From contig NW_005434653.1 of assembly GCF_000315625.1 (NCBI RefSeq), positions 273,937 to 297,547 on the forward strand: a stretch of DNA of 23,611 nucleotides, given 5' to 3'. The DNA is from Guillardia theta CCMP2712 (Eukaryota; Cryptophyceae; Pyrenomonadales; Geminigeraceae). The notes beneath the pieces were generated by a model. That model made no database searches and was not told where the DNA came from. It was given only the letters and a program-made list of their open reading frames with translations. This document shows positions 8,931-20,900 of this stretch, one piece after another. The translations under genes were made by a program, and so were the position numbers. Each line of letters opens with the position of its first letter. The first letter of the stretch is position 1.

Positions 8931-11900
8931 ATGATGGAGAGCACGCGGTCGTCGAGGGGGAGGATAGATGGGAGGCTCAGTCTGGAAGGCAGCTCCTCGA
9001 AGAACAGGTCGAGAGCGAGGAGCGAGACCAGCAGTCGCATGGGCGAGGCAGCAGGGGACGACATGCGAATAGACTGGATCAACGAAGCGGTCTGCTCGGC
9101 GTTAGAGTATGTCAAGCTCCCCGCCTCTTGCGCTGCTTAACACTTTGTGGTGCAGAATATCCCCCGACAGCTTTCAGAAGATGATGGAAGTGAGAGAAAA
9201 CCGCGTTAACATTTATTCCTTTCTGGACCATACTAACAACATGAAGATATTCTTTATCAACGAGGAGGTTGAAGCTGGGTTCAAGCTCTTCTGTACCATA
9301 GACATCCCGATGGTCGAGCTCCTTCAAAGGTCTCGTTGCATCTGTTTCTTGAAGGAGGACACGGCCAAGGTACCCTACCATGACCCCGCCTCTATCCTCC
9401 TGTGGATCGAGCTGAAGAGCTCTGTGTACGACGAGCTGTCAACCCTGTGCAAGGAAGTCTTCTTCCCTCTCTTCACGCTTCGGCATGATCACAAGGGGCT
9501 CAACAACACCGCGATCAAGGAGTTTCCGATGCACCTCTCCGACTTCATCTGCTCTCTCGAAATCCTCAAGGGAAAGTCTCACAACTCCGTGGTGCTCCCC
9601 CTGCCCACCGGTCTAGACTTTCAGAATTCAGATTCCTTCAAGCACAGGGCTGCGGTCACCCTGATGGAGAACACTGTGCTGTCCTGGACCAAGCAGATCC
9701 AATATTCCATCGCCAAGGACTCCGAAGACATCTCAGAGACATGCAAGTATCCTCTACCAAGCATGGGTGACCTTTGCTTTGCTCTCCTCCTCCCTCTGAC
9801 ACCTCGCGCAGAAATCGCTTTCTGGAGGTTTCGATCAGATGAGCTTGACTACATCTGCGCTCAACTCAATGACTCCAAGATCATAACCATCATCTCTCTA
9901 CTTCGCAAATCCCAATCAACCTACTGCAATGCCTTCGATCTTGCTTCTCAAGGTAAACATCGCCTTCTCTCTCAGCCTTTCACTGACGCATCTCAGCTGC
10001 ACGAAGCGCTGCCGAAGAGGCAAGAAGCAACTGCAAGGTGACTGAAATCTACTTCTTCTCCTCCCTCCCCCTCCCCTCCCTCCTCCTTTAGACACCACTA
10101 CGGCACATCCCCTTCTCCCTCTCCTCTCATTCATTGACCTGTCCAATTTCTTCATCACAGCAGAGAGTGCTGAAAGGCGTGTCGTTGCAGTTCCTCCGGG
10201 GCATACAAGACTCAGTCAACACACTTGAAAACCATCGCATAGAGGTCTCGAGAGACGAGGCTCCTGTCGAAGACTCCAACGACGTGATGCCCTCCGCGGA
10301 CCGGAGCTTCACGGGAGCAGCGTTACCCGCCCTGCTGATCCTGGACGTCGGTTTCGACAAGGAGTGGGTTGCAGCCATGGCCAAGGCCATGCACATCTTG
10401 TTTCTGATTACGGTTCACTCCCCCTACTACAACACATCTTCAAGACTTTCCACCTTCATTCGACGCCTGGAGAACGTAGCCATCATACAGACATCCAAGT
10501 ACATTCTTCAGAAGGATGGCGTGGAGATACTGATCTCTGATCCTGTCGAAGCCATTCATCGACTTGAATCAAGCATTCAGATGTGCGTCAGCTTAAAAGA
10601 CATGTTCGACGAGTACAAACAGAAATCTGTCGAACATTTCTCAGATCAGAAGGTAAATCCCTGGATTGCCAAAATGTCAGTCTTTGGGAAGTTAGATAGT
10701 TTTATTCAGAGGGCGCAGGATTTGGTGATCATGGCAAAGAATGCTTACGTTTACGAGAACCTCAAGACAACGATATTTGGAGGGATAAATGGATTGAAGA
10801 CAACTTCCTGTGCGAGAGAAATACATCGAGATGTGATTGAAATGATATTTCATGTCATCCATGTACCATACGATCTGCTTGACATTGAAGTTCAACGAGA
10901 GTTCGACGAGAAGATGAGTCAGTACACCGCAATGACAAAGTCTATTGAATTCCGGGCACTGTCTCTCCTACAACAGGTAGAGCGAGTCGCATGGCTTGTT
11001 TGAACCATTCACTGACTGACTGCAGGTATTCGAAGACTGCAACAGCTCTGAGAGCATGCTCGACGCGTTCCTGCTGCTGGGTCCGATCCTGGAGCTTCAG
11101 AACATCAACTCGTACGCCGAGAAGATGATGGAGAAGGTGACTAGCGTGCTGCTTGCGGAGATACAGCATGCGCGCAACTCGTTCATCAACGAGGCACTCG
11201 AGACTGAGCTTCACTTTGCTTGCACCATCCCCAAGGTTTCGGCCAAGTGTCTGTGGGGAAAGGCGTTGAAGGAGAGGGTGAGCCGATCGATCAACAAGAT
11301 GCGATTCATTGCTGGCATTCCAAACTCCTTCGGCTACATCCGAGAGGTGAGATCAGAGTTTGAATCGCTGTCAGTTGCCCTGGACAAGTACATCCAAGTG
11401 AACTACAACAACTGGTTCAGTGAAATCCAGAATGGACCACAGTTTGAACTTGACTATCCTGTTCTCACAGTCTTGAGTGACAACAAGATCACGGTGAACG
11501 TAAACTATTCTTTCTTTGAGACTTTGCAAGAGGCAAGAAGTTTTTCGAGGCTGGACTACAAGATCCCTCTCCGAATTCACGGATTTCTGGAGTTTTCGGA
11601 TCAATTTCAGCTCCAAGTCTCCAAACTTTTTCTCATATCCGACATGTACAATACATTGCACGAGGCAAAAAATGATGCAGAATGGTTATTGATGTCGGAG
11701 AACTTGAAGCTGCTCGATGAGATGATCCATGATGTGAGCACCAACATCACATGGACAAGTTTCAAGTTGAACGAGATCATCGACGATCTTTTCATCGTTC
11801 TGAGGGAGAACCTTAATTTGAGTAGAAAACTGCTTGCTTGCGCGAAGGACATCACCAAAGTTTTCAATGGTTGGACTGAGTCAAAGTTGCTGTGGAAGAA

Positions 11901-14900
11901 GAAAGAAGAGGTGTATAGCCTGGAAGTGTTTGATGAGAAATATTGTGCTCGCATCAGTGAACAAGAAACAAGATTACGATCGGATCTATCTAACCTCTAC
12001 GACATTGTCGATGAAATCAAAAGACTCAGTCTTCTAAATTCCACTTCCTCCATCTGGCAGAGATATTTCAGAGGGATGAAACAGACAATATCCTTCAACA
12101 TGAAGAAGTTTGTGCTAAGAAGTATAGAGGAACTGCTGTCATATTTTGACGATCGAGATCTGCAAAATCATTCCTTCATTGAAATTTACATGGAGGTCCG
12201 AGAAAAGTGCATCACTTTCTCGCCGGAGATAGCTTCACGAGACAAGTTCTCAATCTTTCAGTGCTTTCAAAGGTGGAACGACAAGATTCTGGGCTTCATG
12301 AAACTAGTACATGACGATGAGATAGACCTTCACGACGACGACACAGCATTGTTAGACACGCAGATTGAAGGACAACAGACCCAGATCACAAAGCATCTGT
12401 CAATTGTTGAAACAAATCTTGAAAAGTTCGCAATGACACTGGAGGACTTCGGTTCCATCATCACTTCAGACAAAGAAGTCTTTGTCGATCAGCTTGTTAA
12501 TCTTTCCACAAAAGGAAAGCACGTTGCTCCATTCCTCATCGAAAAATTTGAAGACTGCATTGAAAGCTTGAATCACAACAAATCCAAACTTGCTGAGATG
12601 AACAACTTCTACGAGTGGAGTTGGATCAGGGTGAACTGTCAACCAGTGAAAGTCTTCATCGACCTGAGGATACAAGAAATCATCCACTACTGCACAGCAT
12701 CCGTCTATGAGTTGTTCTCCAAGACCCTCCGGGACATTGAGAAGTTTGTCACCTCGATGCTCCGAGAAATCAAACTCACTCTCGAGTCCGAGGGTGACAG
12801 GCAGCTGGCATTGACCAAGGTGAGAAGAGGCGTCGGGGCTGCTGGCCTGGTGACGAGCTTGGCAGGTGCTGAAGTTCAACATGGACATCAAGAACCACAG
12901 GCTGGACCTCGAGGAGGGGCTCGAGTGGCTCCGCAACGCCAAGGATGCCATGGACGACCTAGACGTGCTGTCGGTGCCTGAGGACAAGGTGCGGCTGGTG
13001 AGCCTGACGTCAGCATGGACGGACCTGCAGCACTCGATCGTGCAGATGAAGGAGTCGTTCGACCCTCTGATAGCGTCAGAGTCCAACGGGCTCAAGAGGA
13101 TGTCGGAGAACGTGGCGGAGGAGCTGAGAAACCTCGAGACGGAGCTGAACTCCTCTGTGTTGTGGCACAAGGGATGCGCCGCGGGGGAGGCATACGAGCT
13201 GATCCAGAGCTTCTTCCAGCGACTGGAGAGGATCGAGACAAGGTCGATCATCCTCTGTGAGCTGAGGGACCTGCTAGAGACGACCATCTTCATCGACATC
13301 TCCGACGTGGACGACTACAGGCGGCTGCTGCTGGCGTGCAAGAGCTTGTGGGACGTCAGAGAGATGGTTCTGACGGAGCTGAACTCGATCTACGAGAAGA
13401 GCTGGAAGGATGTCGACGTGGAACAACTTGAGCGAATGACGTCACAGTACGAGCAGATCATCAGCTCGACGGTTGACAGCAGCTTCCGCGAGTACGAGGT
13501 CTTCCTCGACCTTGAGGCACATATCAAGACGATTCGAAGCTCCCTGCCCTACCTGAAGCCCCTGATGGACGAGTCGATCAAAGAGCGACATCTCAAGTGG
13601 TTGATGGCTTGCTCCGGTCATTCGTTCTCCGTTCAAGGGAAGGTGGAGTTTAGCAACATCCTGCAACTCCAGTTGGACGTCTACAGCGATGAGTTCTTCT
13701 CGCTCTTGACCGAGTCAAAGAAGGAGCTGGAGGTAGAGAAGCTGCTTGCTGTCATAGAAGGCAAGTGGTCTGACATACACCTGTACTTCATCAACTCTCA
13801 AGACCTCTATGCAGACGTCATGACGGACTCGCTCATCAACGCGTTCGCTGCCATTAAGGACTTGCAGTCGGAGCTCCTGCAAGCTTCGGCTCTCCCCTGC
13901 ACCAGCTTCTGCGAGCAACAGATCCAGGAAATGAACTTGAAGGTGCTGGACGCCGACAAGTTCCTGTGCCTGCTGCTGGAGATCCAGGAGAGGTGGACTA
14001 TGGTGAGGAACCATAAGGTGTTCAAGGTGCTCAAGGAGGACGTTGTGTCTCTGCACGCCGAGCTGAGAAAATTCATCCTTCGGATCGAGACCAGGACGCT
14101 GCTCAAAGACATCTGCACATACCCTGACAAGCTCAGCGCCGCTTTCAACCTCATCCAACAGCTCAAGGAGCTGCAGACTCGCGTGTCGTCGGTCCTCCTG
14201 CAGAAGCGCCTCAACTGCCCGAGGCTCTTCATCCTCTCTGATGACGACGCAGTGCAGCTGCTGTCTCGTAGCATGCATGAGGTCCTGACCTGCACACACC
14301 TCAGCAAGATCTTTCATGGCATGAAGGACCTGCTCAAGGCCGACGAGTCCACTGAGTTCATCCTGACCTTGATCGGGGTGCAGACTGAGGCAGGAGAGAA
14401 GATAGAGTTCGAGGGTGACCACGTGTACTTCCGAAAGAACGATGCTGTCGATCGTCTCATCAATGACGTGGATGATAAGGTAGGTCACATGTCATGTGTA
14501 GACTGCGTCTTGACGTGTTGAAACCTGACTGCCTGCGACAGCTGAAGCTGTCGATCAAGATATCGGGGAAGCGAGCTGTGGAGGAGCTGCAGACCAGGAA
14601 GCTTCACTCGCTCATGGAGGAGTTCTGCTTGCAAGTGATCCAGCTGGGGTACAAGATCAACTGGACGGGAAAGGTAGAGCAATGTCTGTACATGGAGGGC
14701 AGCGAGAGGGCTGTCTCCCTCAGGAAGGTAGCGCAGGAGTGCTCAGACGACCTCTCCCACCTCGTCAACCGCATCCGAGGAAACGCGAGCCTGAACCTCG
14801 AGGTCCGAAGGAAGCTCGCGGCGATGATCCCCTCGGTCGCATTCATGAAGGACGTGATCGAGTCTCTGCTCCAGCAGTCGGGCAGCAACGTCGCTGGCCT

Positions 14901-17900
14901 TCCCTTCGAGTGGCAGATGCAGCTGCGGTACTCCATGAGGAACGCGTCCAAGGACGAGCACCTGGCCTGTCGGCTGCAGATCGGGAGTGCGAGCCTCGAC
15001 TATGGCAACGAGCTGGTCTCCCCGAGAGAAGCGTTCTACATCGCTCCTCCCACTCTCAGAGCCTTCTTCGGCATCATATCCGCCATCTACAGTAAGATGA
15101 TCGTCGGGTTTCCTCAGAGGAAGGGGATAGGAAAGAAGGAGACGGTCTTGCAGCTCGCTGCTGCCTCGGGCTACACAGCGCAGGTTTGGAACTGCACACA
15201 GGACACGCAAGTAGACTCGTTGTTTCCCCCCATCGTCTGCGCGTTCGCCACGGGGTCATGGCTGATCTATGAGAATTTTGAGAGTCTGAACGTCAACGTC
15301 AAGTACAGCTTCCTTGCAAGCCTGAGCTCAGCAGTGTTGGCAGCGATAGCTGGACAGGACGCGAAGATATCAAGGATTCCCATCCGGTTCAAGCACCCCA
15401 CGGGTATATTTCTCTGCTTCGACTTTAGCCCTTCAGCCTACTCCCTCCCGAGCAGCATGAAGCCGATCCTCCGGTCGGTTGCGATCATCAAGCCGGACCT
15501 GCGCACGCTGATACAAACCTTACTGCTGTCTGAAGGGTTTCAAAGTCACGACAAGCTGTCTCTGACCATCGTCAAGTACTGCCAGCTCTGTGCGCTGCTG
15601 ATCCCCTCCTTGCCGCGCGAGGCTCTCAACGCGCGGTTCTTCAAGTCTCTCATCAAGCATTTCGTCGCCATCCTGCAGGCAGACCCGGTGAACAACAGCG
15701 AGGAGATGATCATCGAGGAGGCGATTTTCCGGGCCCTCCGAGCCTTCGTCGACAACGAGTCCTTGGACCTCTTGCGTGCGGTCCATCGGCACGTCTTCAC
15801 AGACGCTGAGCTGCTGCAGTTCCCGAAGCGTATCGACGACTTCACTGCTCACGTCAGCGAGAGCGACGACAACATGTCAACGTCTGCTCTCCGCAAGGTG
15901 AACGCGTTCAAGGCCGCCCTTGAAGTCGGCCGCATCCTCCACGTGTTTGGAGACCAGGGGACAGGCAAGTCGTTTGTGTGGAGAAGTGCGGCCAACCACA
16001 TCCGATCGACGGGGAGGAGAGTGCTATACCAGGGCCTTGACCCCAACATTACCAATCTCTCGCTTCCTGCGAGCTGCGGGTCAAACAGCAAGTTCTTTGA
16101 CGTCGTCTTCAATCTCACCACCATGAGGCAGAGGGACAGAGTCTCGGAGGTAGAGAAGTGGCTTGTGCTGGACGGCATCATCTGCCCTGACTGGGTGTCC
16201 AACATCTGGTACACGTCGGAGGACATTGAGGTCAACAAGATCATCATTGAGACTAGCAGGCTGGACCATCACGCGCCCTCCATGCTCGCCAGCTCCGGCC
16301 TCATCTTCATAGACGAGGACACCTGCCCTCTCACTCACCTCCTCGAGCGATGGATCGACGGCCTGCCCCGTGACAACGTCAGGTCCGAGTTCCAGACTCT
16401 CTTCCACACGCGGATCCCTCATCTCCTGCACCTCAAGGGACTGGACGTGAAACTGACCTACTCTCTCCCCCTCACCTTCCGCACCTGCTTCCTGACCTTC
16501 CTCCGTCTCATGGACAGCCTCGTGCGGGTGGAAGACTGGACGGCCAAGAGCGCAGTGGGCAAGAAGTGCTCCATCATCTTTGACTTCTCGGCAGCCTGGG
16601 GGTTTGGAGGAGCCCTGGTGGCCGACGGGTTCTCAGACAACAAGCGCGTCTTTCATGACTGGTGGCTGTCAAACATGCGAACGTTCGGGGGCAGCGAGAT
16701 CGACTTCTCGGGAACGATCTTCGACTACACCTTCCACCCCGAGACGCTGGAGGTCATGTCGTGGAACGACCTGGTGCCGAGCACCAAGTTTGTAAGCGAG
16801 CTGGATACCCGAAGTATCATTATCTCCTCTCCCACTCAGATTGCCATCAACCGGTTGTTGTCGCTGCAGCTGACGTCCACCATCCACTTCCTGCTGGTGG
16901 GAGGAGGAGGAGTCGGCAAGAGCTCCATGGTCAGAGAGTTCCTGACGACTGTCTCCAACGACTGCTCCTGCTCTAGCATCTACTTGAACCGGGGGACCGA
17001 CCACAGACACCTGCAAGCTCAGCTGCAGAATCGGCTGAGCCAGAAGAAAGGCAACGTGCTGTGCCCTGCAGAAGGAAAGAAGGCAGTCTTCTTCATCGAC
17101 GGCATCTCACATGTCAAGACACGAAAGAACTACCTGAACAGCGTTGTCTCGTTCCTCCACCAAGTGTCTGAGTACCGCACCTTCCTCGACGAAAGCGCAC
17201 AGTCCATGAACGAGATCGTCAACGTCCAGTACCTGGTCACCAAGACAGGCAGCCTGTCCATGAACAAAGACGACCACCAGCTCTTGACCAAGTTCGTCTG
17301 CATCTCGATCCCCTCCCCCACGTTCGAGACCGTCTACTCTATCTTCGTCTCCCTCATCTCCTCTCTCACCCAAGACTTCCTCGAGCCCGTTCAGAAGATC
17401 GTTGAGCCCTTGGGGAAGGCCCTGGCAGAGATCCACGGAAACCTGGTACAGACGTTCTGCAACTTCAAGTATCCCAACTACTGCCACTACTCCCTACACG
17501 ACGTCTGCTCCTTCATCTCCGCGTTGTCGAGGGCTACCCCGGAGATCTACGACAAGCCTTCGCTGTACGTGAGCCTTTGGACGCAGGAGTTTGCCCTTGC
17601 GTACGGGGAGAGGCTGTCGAACAAGAAAGACAAGTACATCCTGCACGCTCTCATCAAGGAAGGGCTCGCAAAGTACCTGGAGTGCGAGAACAACGACGTC
17701 CAAGACTTTGAGTCCATGCTTCACTTCAACGACATGGACAGCGGGACCATCTCACCCTGCAACCTTCCTCGTGACCACTGGAGAGCAGAGTTCGAGAAGA
17801 GGCTCTCGGAGTACAACTCCGTGTTCCCCAAGATCGATCTGCTCCTCTTCGACGAGTTTGTTGATCACCTGCTCAAGGTTCTGCACGCCATGAAGAAGTC

Positions 17901-20900
17901 GGACGGCCACATCGTCCTCTTCGGAGAGCACGGGTCGGGCAAGAGGAGCCTAGCCAAGCTCGCGGCGTTCTCGTTGGGGAAGGAGATCTCGATCCCGGAC
18001 AAGTCAGGTGCTGTGAGCAGGAGGTTGCAAGGGAAGGGACTGACCGACATGTCAGGTGCTGTCTCTGACTTCCAGCAGGAGTTTCATCGGCAGCTGTTGA
18101 AGTCCTGGATCACCAACAAGGATGTAGCCATCATCGTCGACGACCAGTTGTCCGATAGAGACTACGCTGAGATCGAGCAGTTCATACAAGGGTCCTACGA
18201 CTACAACGACGAATGGCTCAAAGAAATCGTCAACGAGGACGCGCTGGAGAACGAGCAGCTGCTCAACGCTGTCGACTTCGGCTCGCTCAACAAGAAGGAG
18301 TCTCAGGCGTCAGTAGCGGTCAGACCAGCTGCTGACGTCAGAGACAACGTGCAGTTCCTCTTCTGCCTGTCCGTCGGGGGGCTGGAGGACCTCGCTCGCC
18401 ACTTTCCCATCATTCCCCACAGCTCGTACCTCAAGTACCTGGGAGCCTGGAGCCAGGAGTCTCTAAATGAGATCTCGGAGAAGAAGGCGCTGGCGGTGCG
18501 AAACTCGAGCTACGGGGCCTTCTTGTCCTCGGAGTACTCGCTGGTCCAGTTCAGCCTGTTCGCTTTCTCCAGGGCGTCCCGAATGGCTCAGAGCAAGAGA
18601 AACAAGCTCACCAACTTCCCCCCCTTCTACTTCGTTGAGTTCCTGGACTTCTTCAATCGTATCTTGTCGGCTGAGAGCGAACGGCGGGAGAAGGAGAGGT
18701 CGGCTCTGATCAAAATCCTCTCCAATGTGGAAGAGCTGAATGCCAAGATTGACCAGCTGAACAGAGATCAGGAGAAGAAGAAGGAGGAGCTCGCCCAGCA
18801 AGAGAGCTCCGTCGAGAAGCTGATCGTTGAGCTGGGAAAGATCTCGGGGAACCTGGAGCATCACAAGAAGCAGTTCGACGAGACGGTAGACAAGATCAGG
18901 CAGAAGGAGCTTGTCATCTCAATGTCAAAAGCTGACATGGAGGAATCTCAGTCGCTCATGCAATCGTCCATGAACTTCGTGGCAGACTCCGTGAGGAGTC
19001 TCGACAAGAAGAAGCTGTCGGAGATCCGTTGGGTCTCCTCGCCCTCCCAGGCGACAGAGAAGGTCCTGGCGTGCTGCGTGATAGTTCTGAGTCAGAAAGG
19101 TGTGCATGCATGCTCGTGAAGCAGTCCCTGACTTGTTTGCTCGCAGATCGCGATGGCTGGTGGGATGTGAGCTGGAACAAGTCGAGGAAGATCGTCGATC
19201 AGGATCAGTTTGTCTCGGTTCTTGCCGACTTGTCCCTTAACAAACTCACTCCGGACGTCATGCAAGCGCTTCGAGTCCACGTAGAGGAGAAGGAGAATAT
19301 CAGCAGAACTCTTGCTGAGCTGCCTGAGCCCGAGACTCATCTGGTGGGGGTGTGGCAGTGGGTGTGCATGTTGTACGAGTACAAGCAGGTGTTCGACACC
19401 AGCATCGCTCCCAAGATCGCCACCTACCAGTCGGCCACCCTCGACAAGGAGCAGCTGGACAGGACAAGAGCTGAGAACGAGGAGCTGATCGCGACGCTCA
19501 AGGTCGAGCTCGCCTCGGTGTCGGAGCGCTACGAGAACCTGACGATTCAGATCTCGGAGCTCAGCAGGGACATCGAGGCGAACGCAGTGGTGCAGAGAAG
19601 CTGCGGGCAGTTCCTGTCAGACTTGAGCAACCAGGTGAGCCACTGGAAGACAAGGCATGCCAACATCGAGAGCGGCATGAAGACCTGCGTCGGCCAGTGC
19701 CTCCTCGCCAGCGCCATGGTGACGTACACGGGGCTGCTGAGCGAGAAGCAGCGGCATCAGTACCTGGAGGTGGAGTGCAAGGAGAAGATGAGGCTGGTGA
19801 GCATCAGGTTCGAGGAGGAGAAGTCGGCCATGGAGACGCTGGTACAGCCGTCGGAGTACGAGAAGTACTTCATGGAGGGATGGGCGGGGATGAACTGCGA
19901 CAGCGTGTACCCCTGGGCCCTTGAGAACATGTGCATCGCTGACAAGTGCGTGCGATTTCCCGTGCTGATCGACCCAGACCTCTTGTGCCTGCCATGGCTG
20001 GCGAGCATGGAGCGAGATGGGAAGGGAGTGCTGATCAGAGACGTGGAGTTTGTGAAGAAGACCCAAGGGATCAAGCTGTGCGTCGCGTCGGGACAGACGT
20101 TGATGATCAAGTCGAACGAGGCAAGTCTAGACAGGTCGCTGAGGAAGATACTGCTCAAGAACACAATCAAGAAGGGCAAGACAACCTTCTTGGACGCGGG
20201 CTTCGAGTGGGTCGAGTACAACCCCTCCTTCCAGCTTGTCTTCACCACTACCGCCCATGACTTTGACGTGTCGAGCGCCGTGCACGCGAACTGCATCAGC
20301 TTCGAGGCCGGGGAGGAGCACATCACGCAGCTGCTGCTGGAGGAGGAGCTGCTGATCCGAGACGAGTCGAGCTTCCACGAGTTCAAGCAGACCTCCTACT
20401 CCTCCATCTCCTGTCTGAGCGAGTACACCAACCTCGAGCGAGCCATCATGCACCAGACTGAGTTCCTGGACGCGTTCCTGCTCTCCGACGGGCAGCCAGT
20501 CTTGAGTGCCAGGAACGAGTACCTGAGGCTTGACAGGATGAAGAAACGAACGGTGGAGGTGGAGGAGGGGATGACGCGAGTGAAGAACAAGCTCAGGTCA
20601 CACCTGCAGTCTATCCGCCTCATCGCCTCCATCTGGCTGCTCATCAAAAGGTTCCAAGACCTGGACTCAAGCTATCAGTTCTCGTTGAACCTCTTCCTCC
20701 GCGTCATCAAGGTCTTCCTGACGGTCAAGACAGGTGACGACGTGTACAAGGAGAGGAAGATCCTGCTGGACAACATCGTCTACTACCTCCTTCCCGGCCT
20801 CCACCAGGACCACCGGCTTCACTTCCTCCTCAGCTTCTACTTCATGACCGAGATCGCTAACGGAGGGCTCTCTCGAGACTTCTGCAGTCGCTACATCTTC

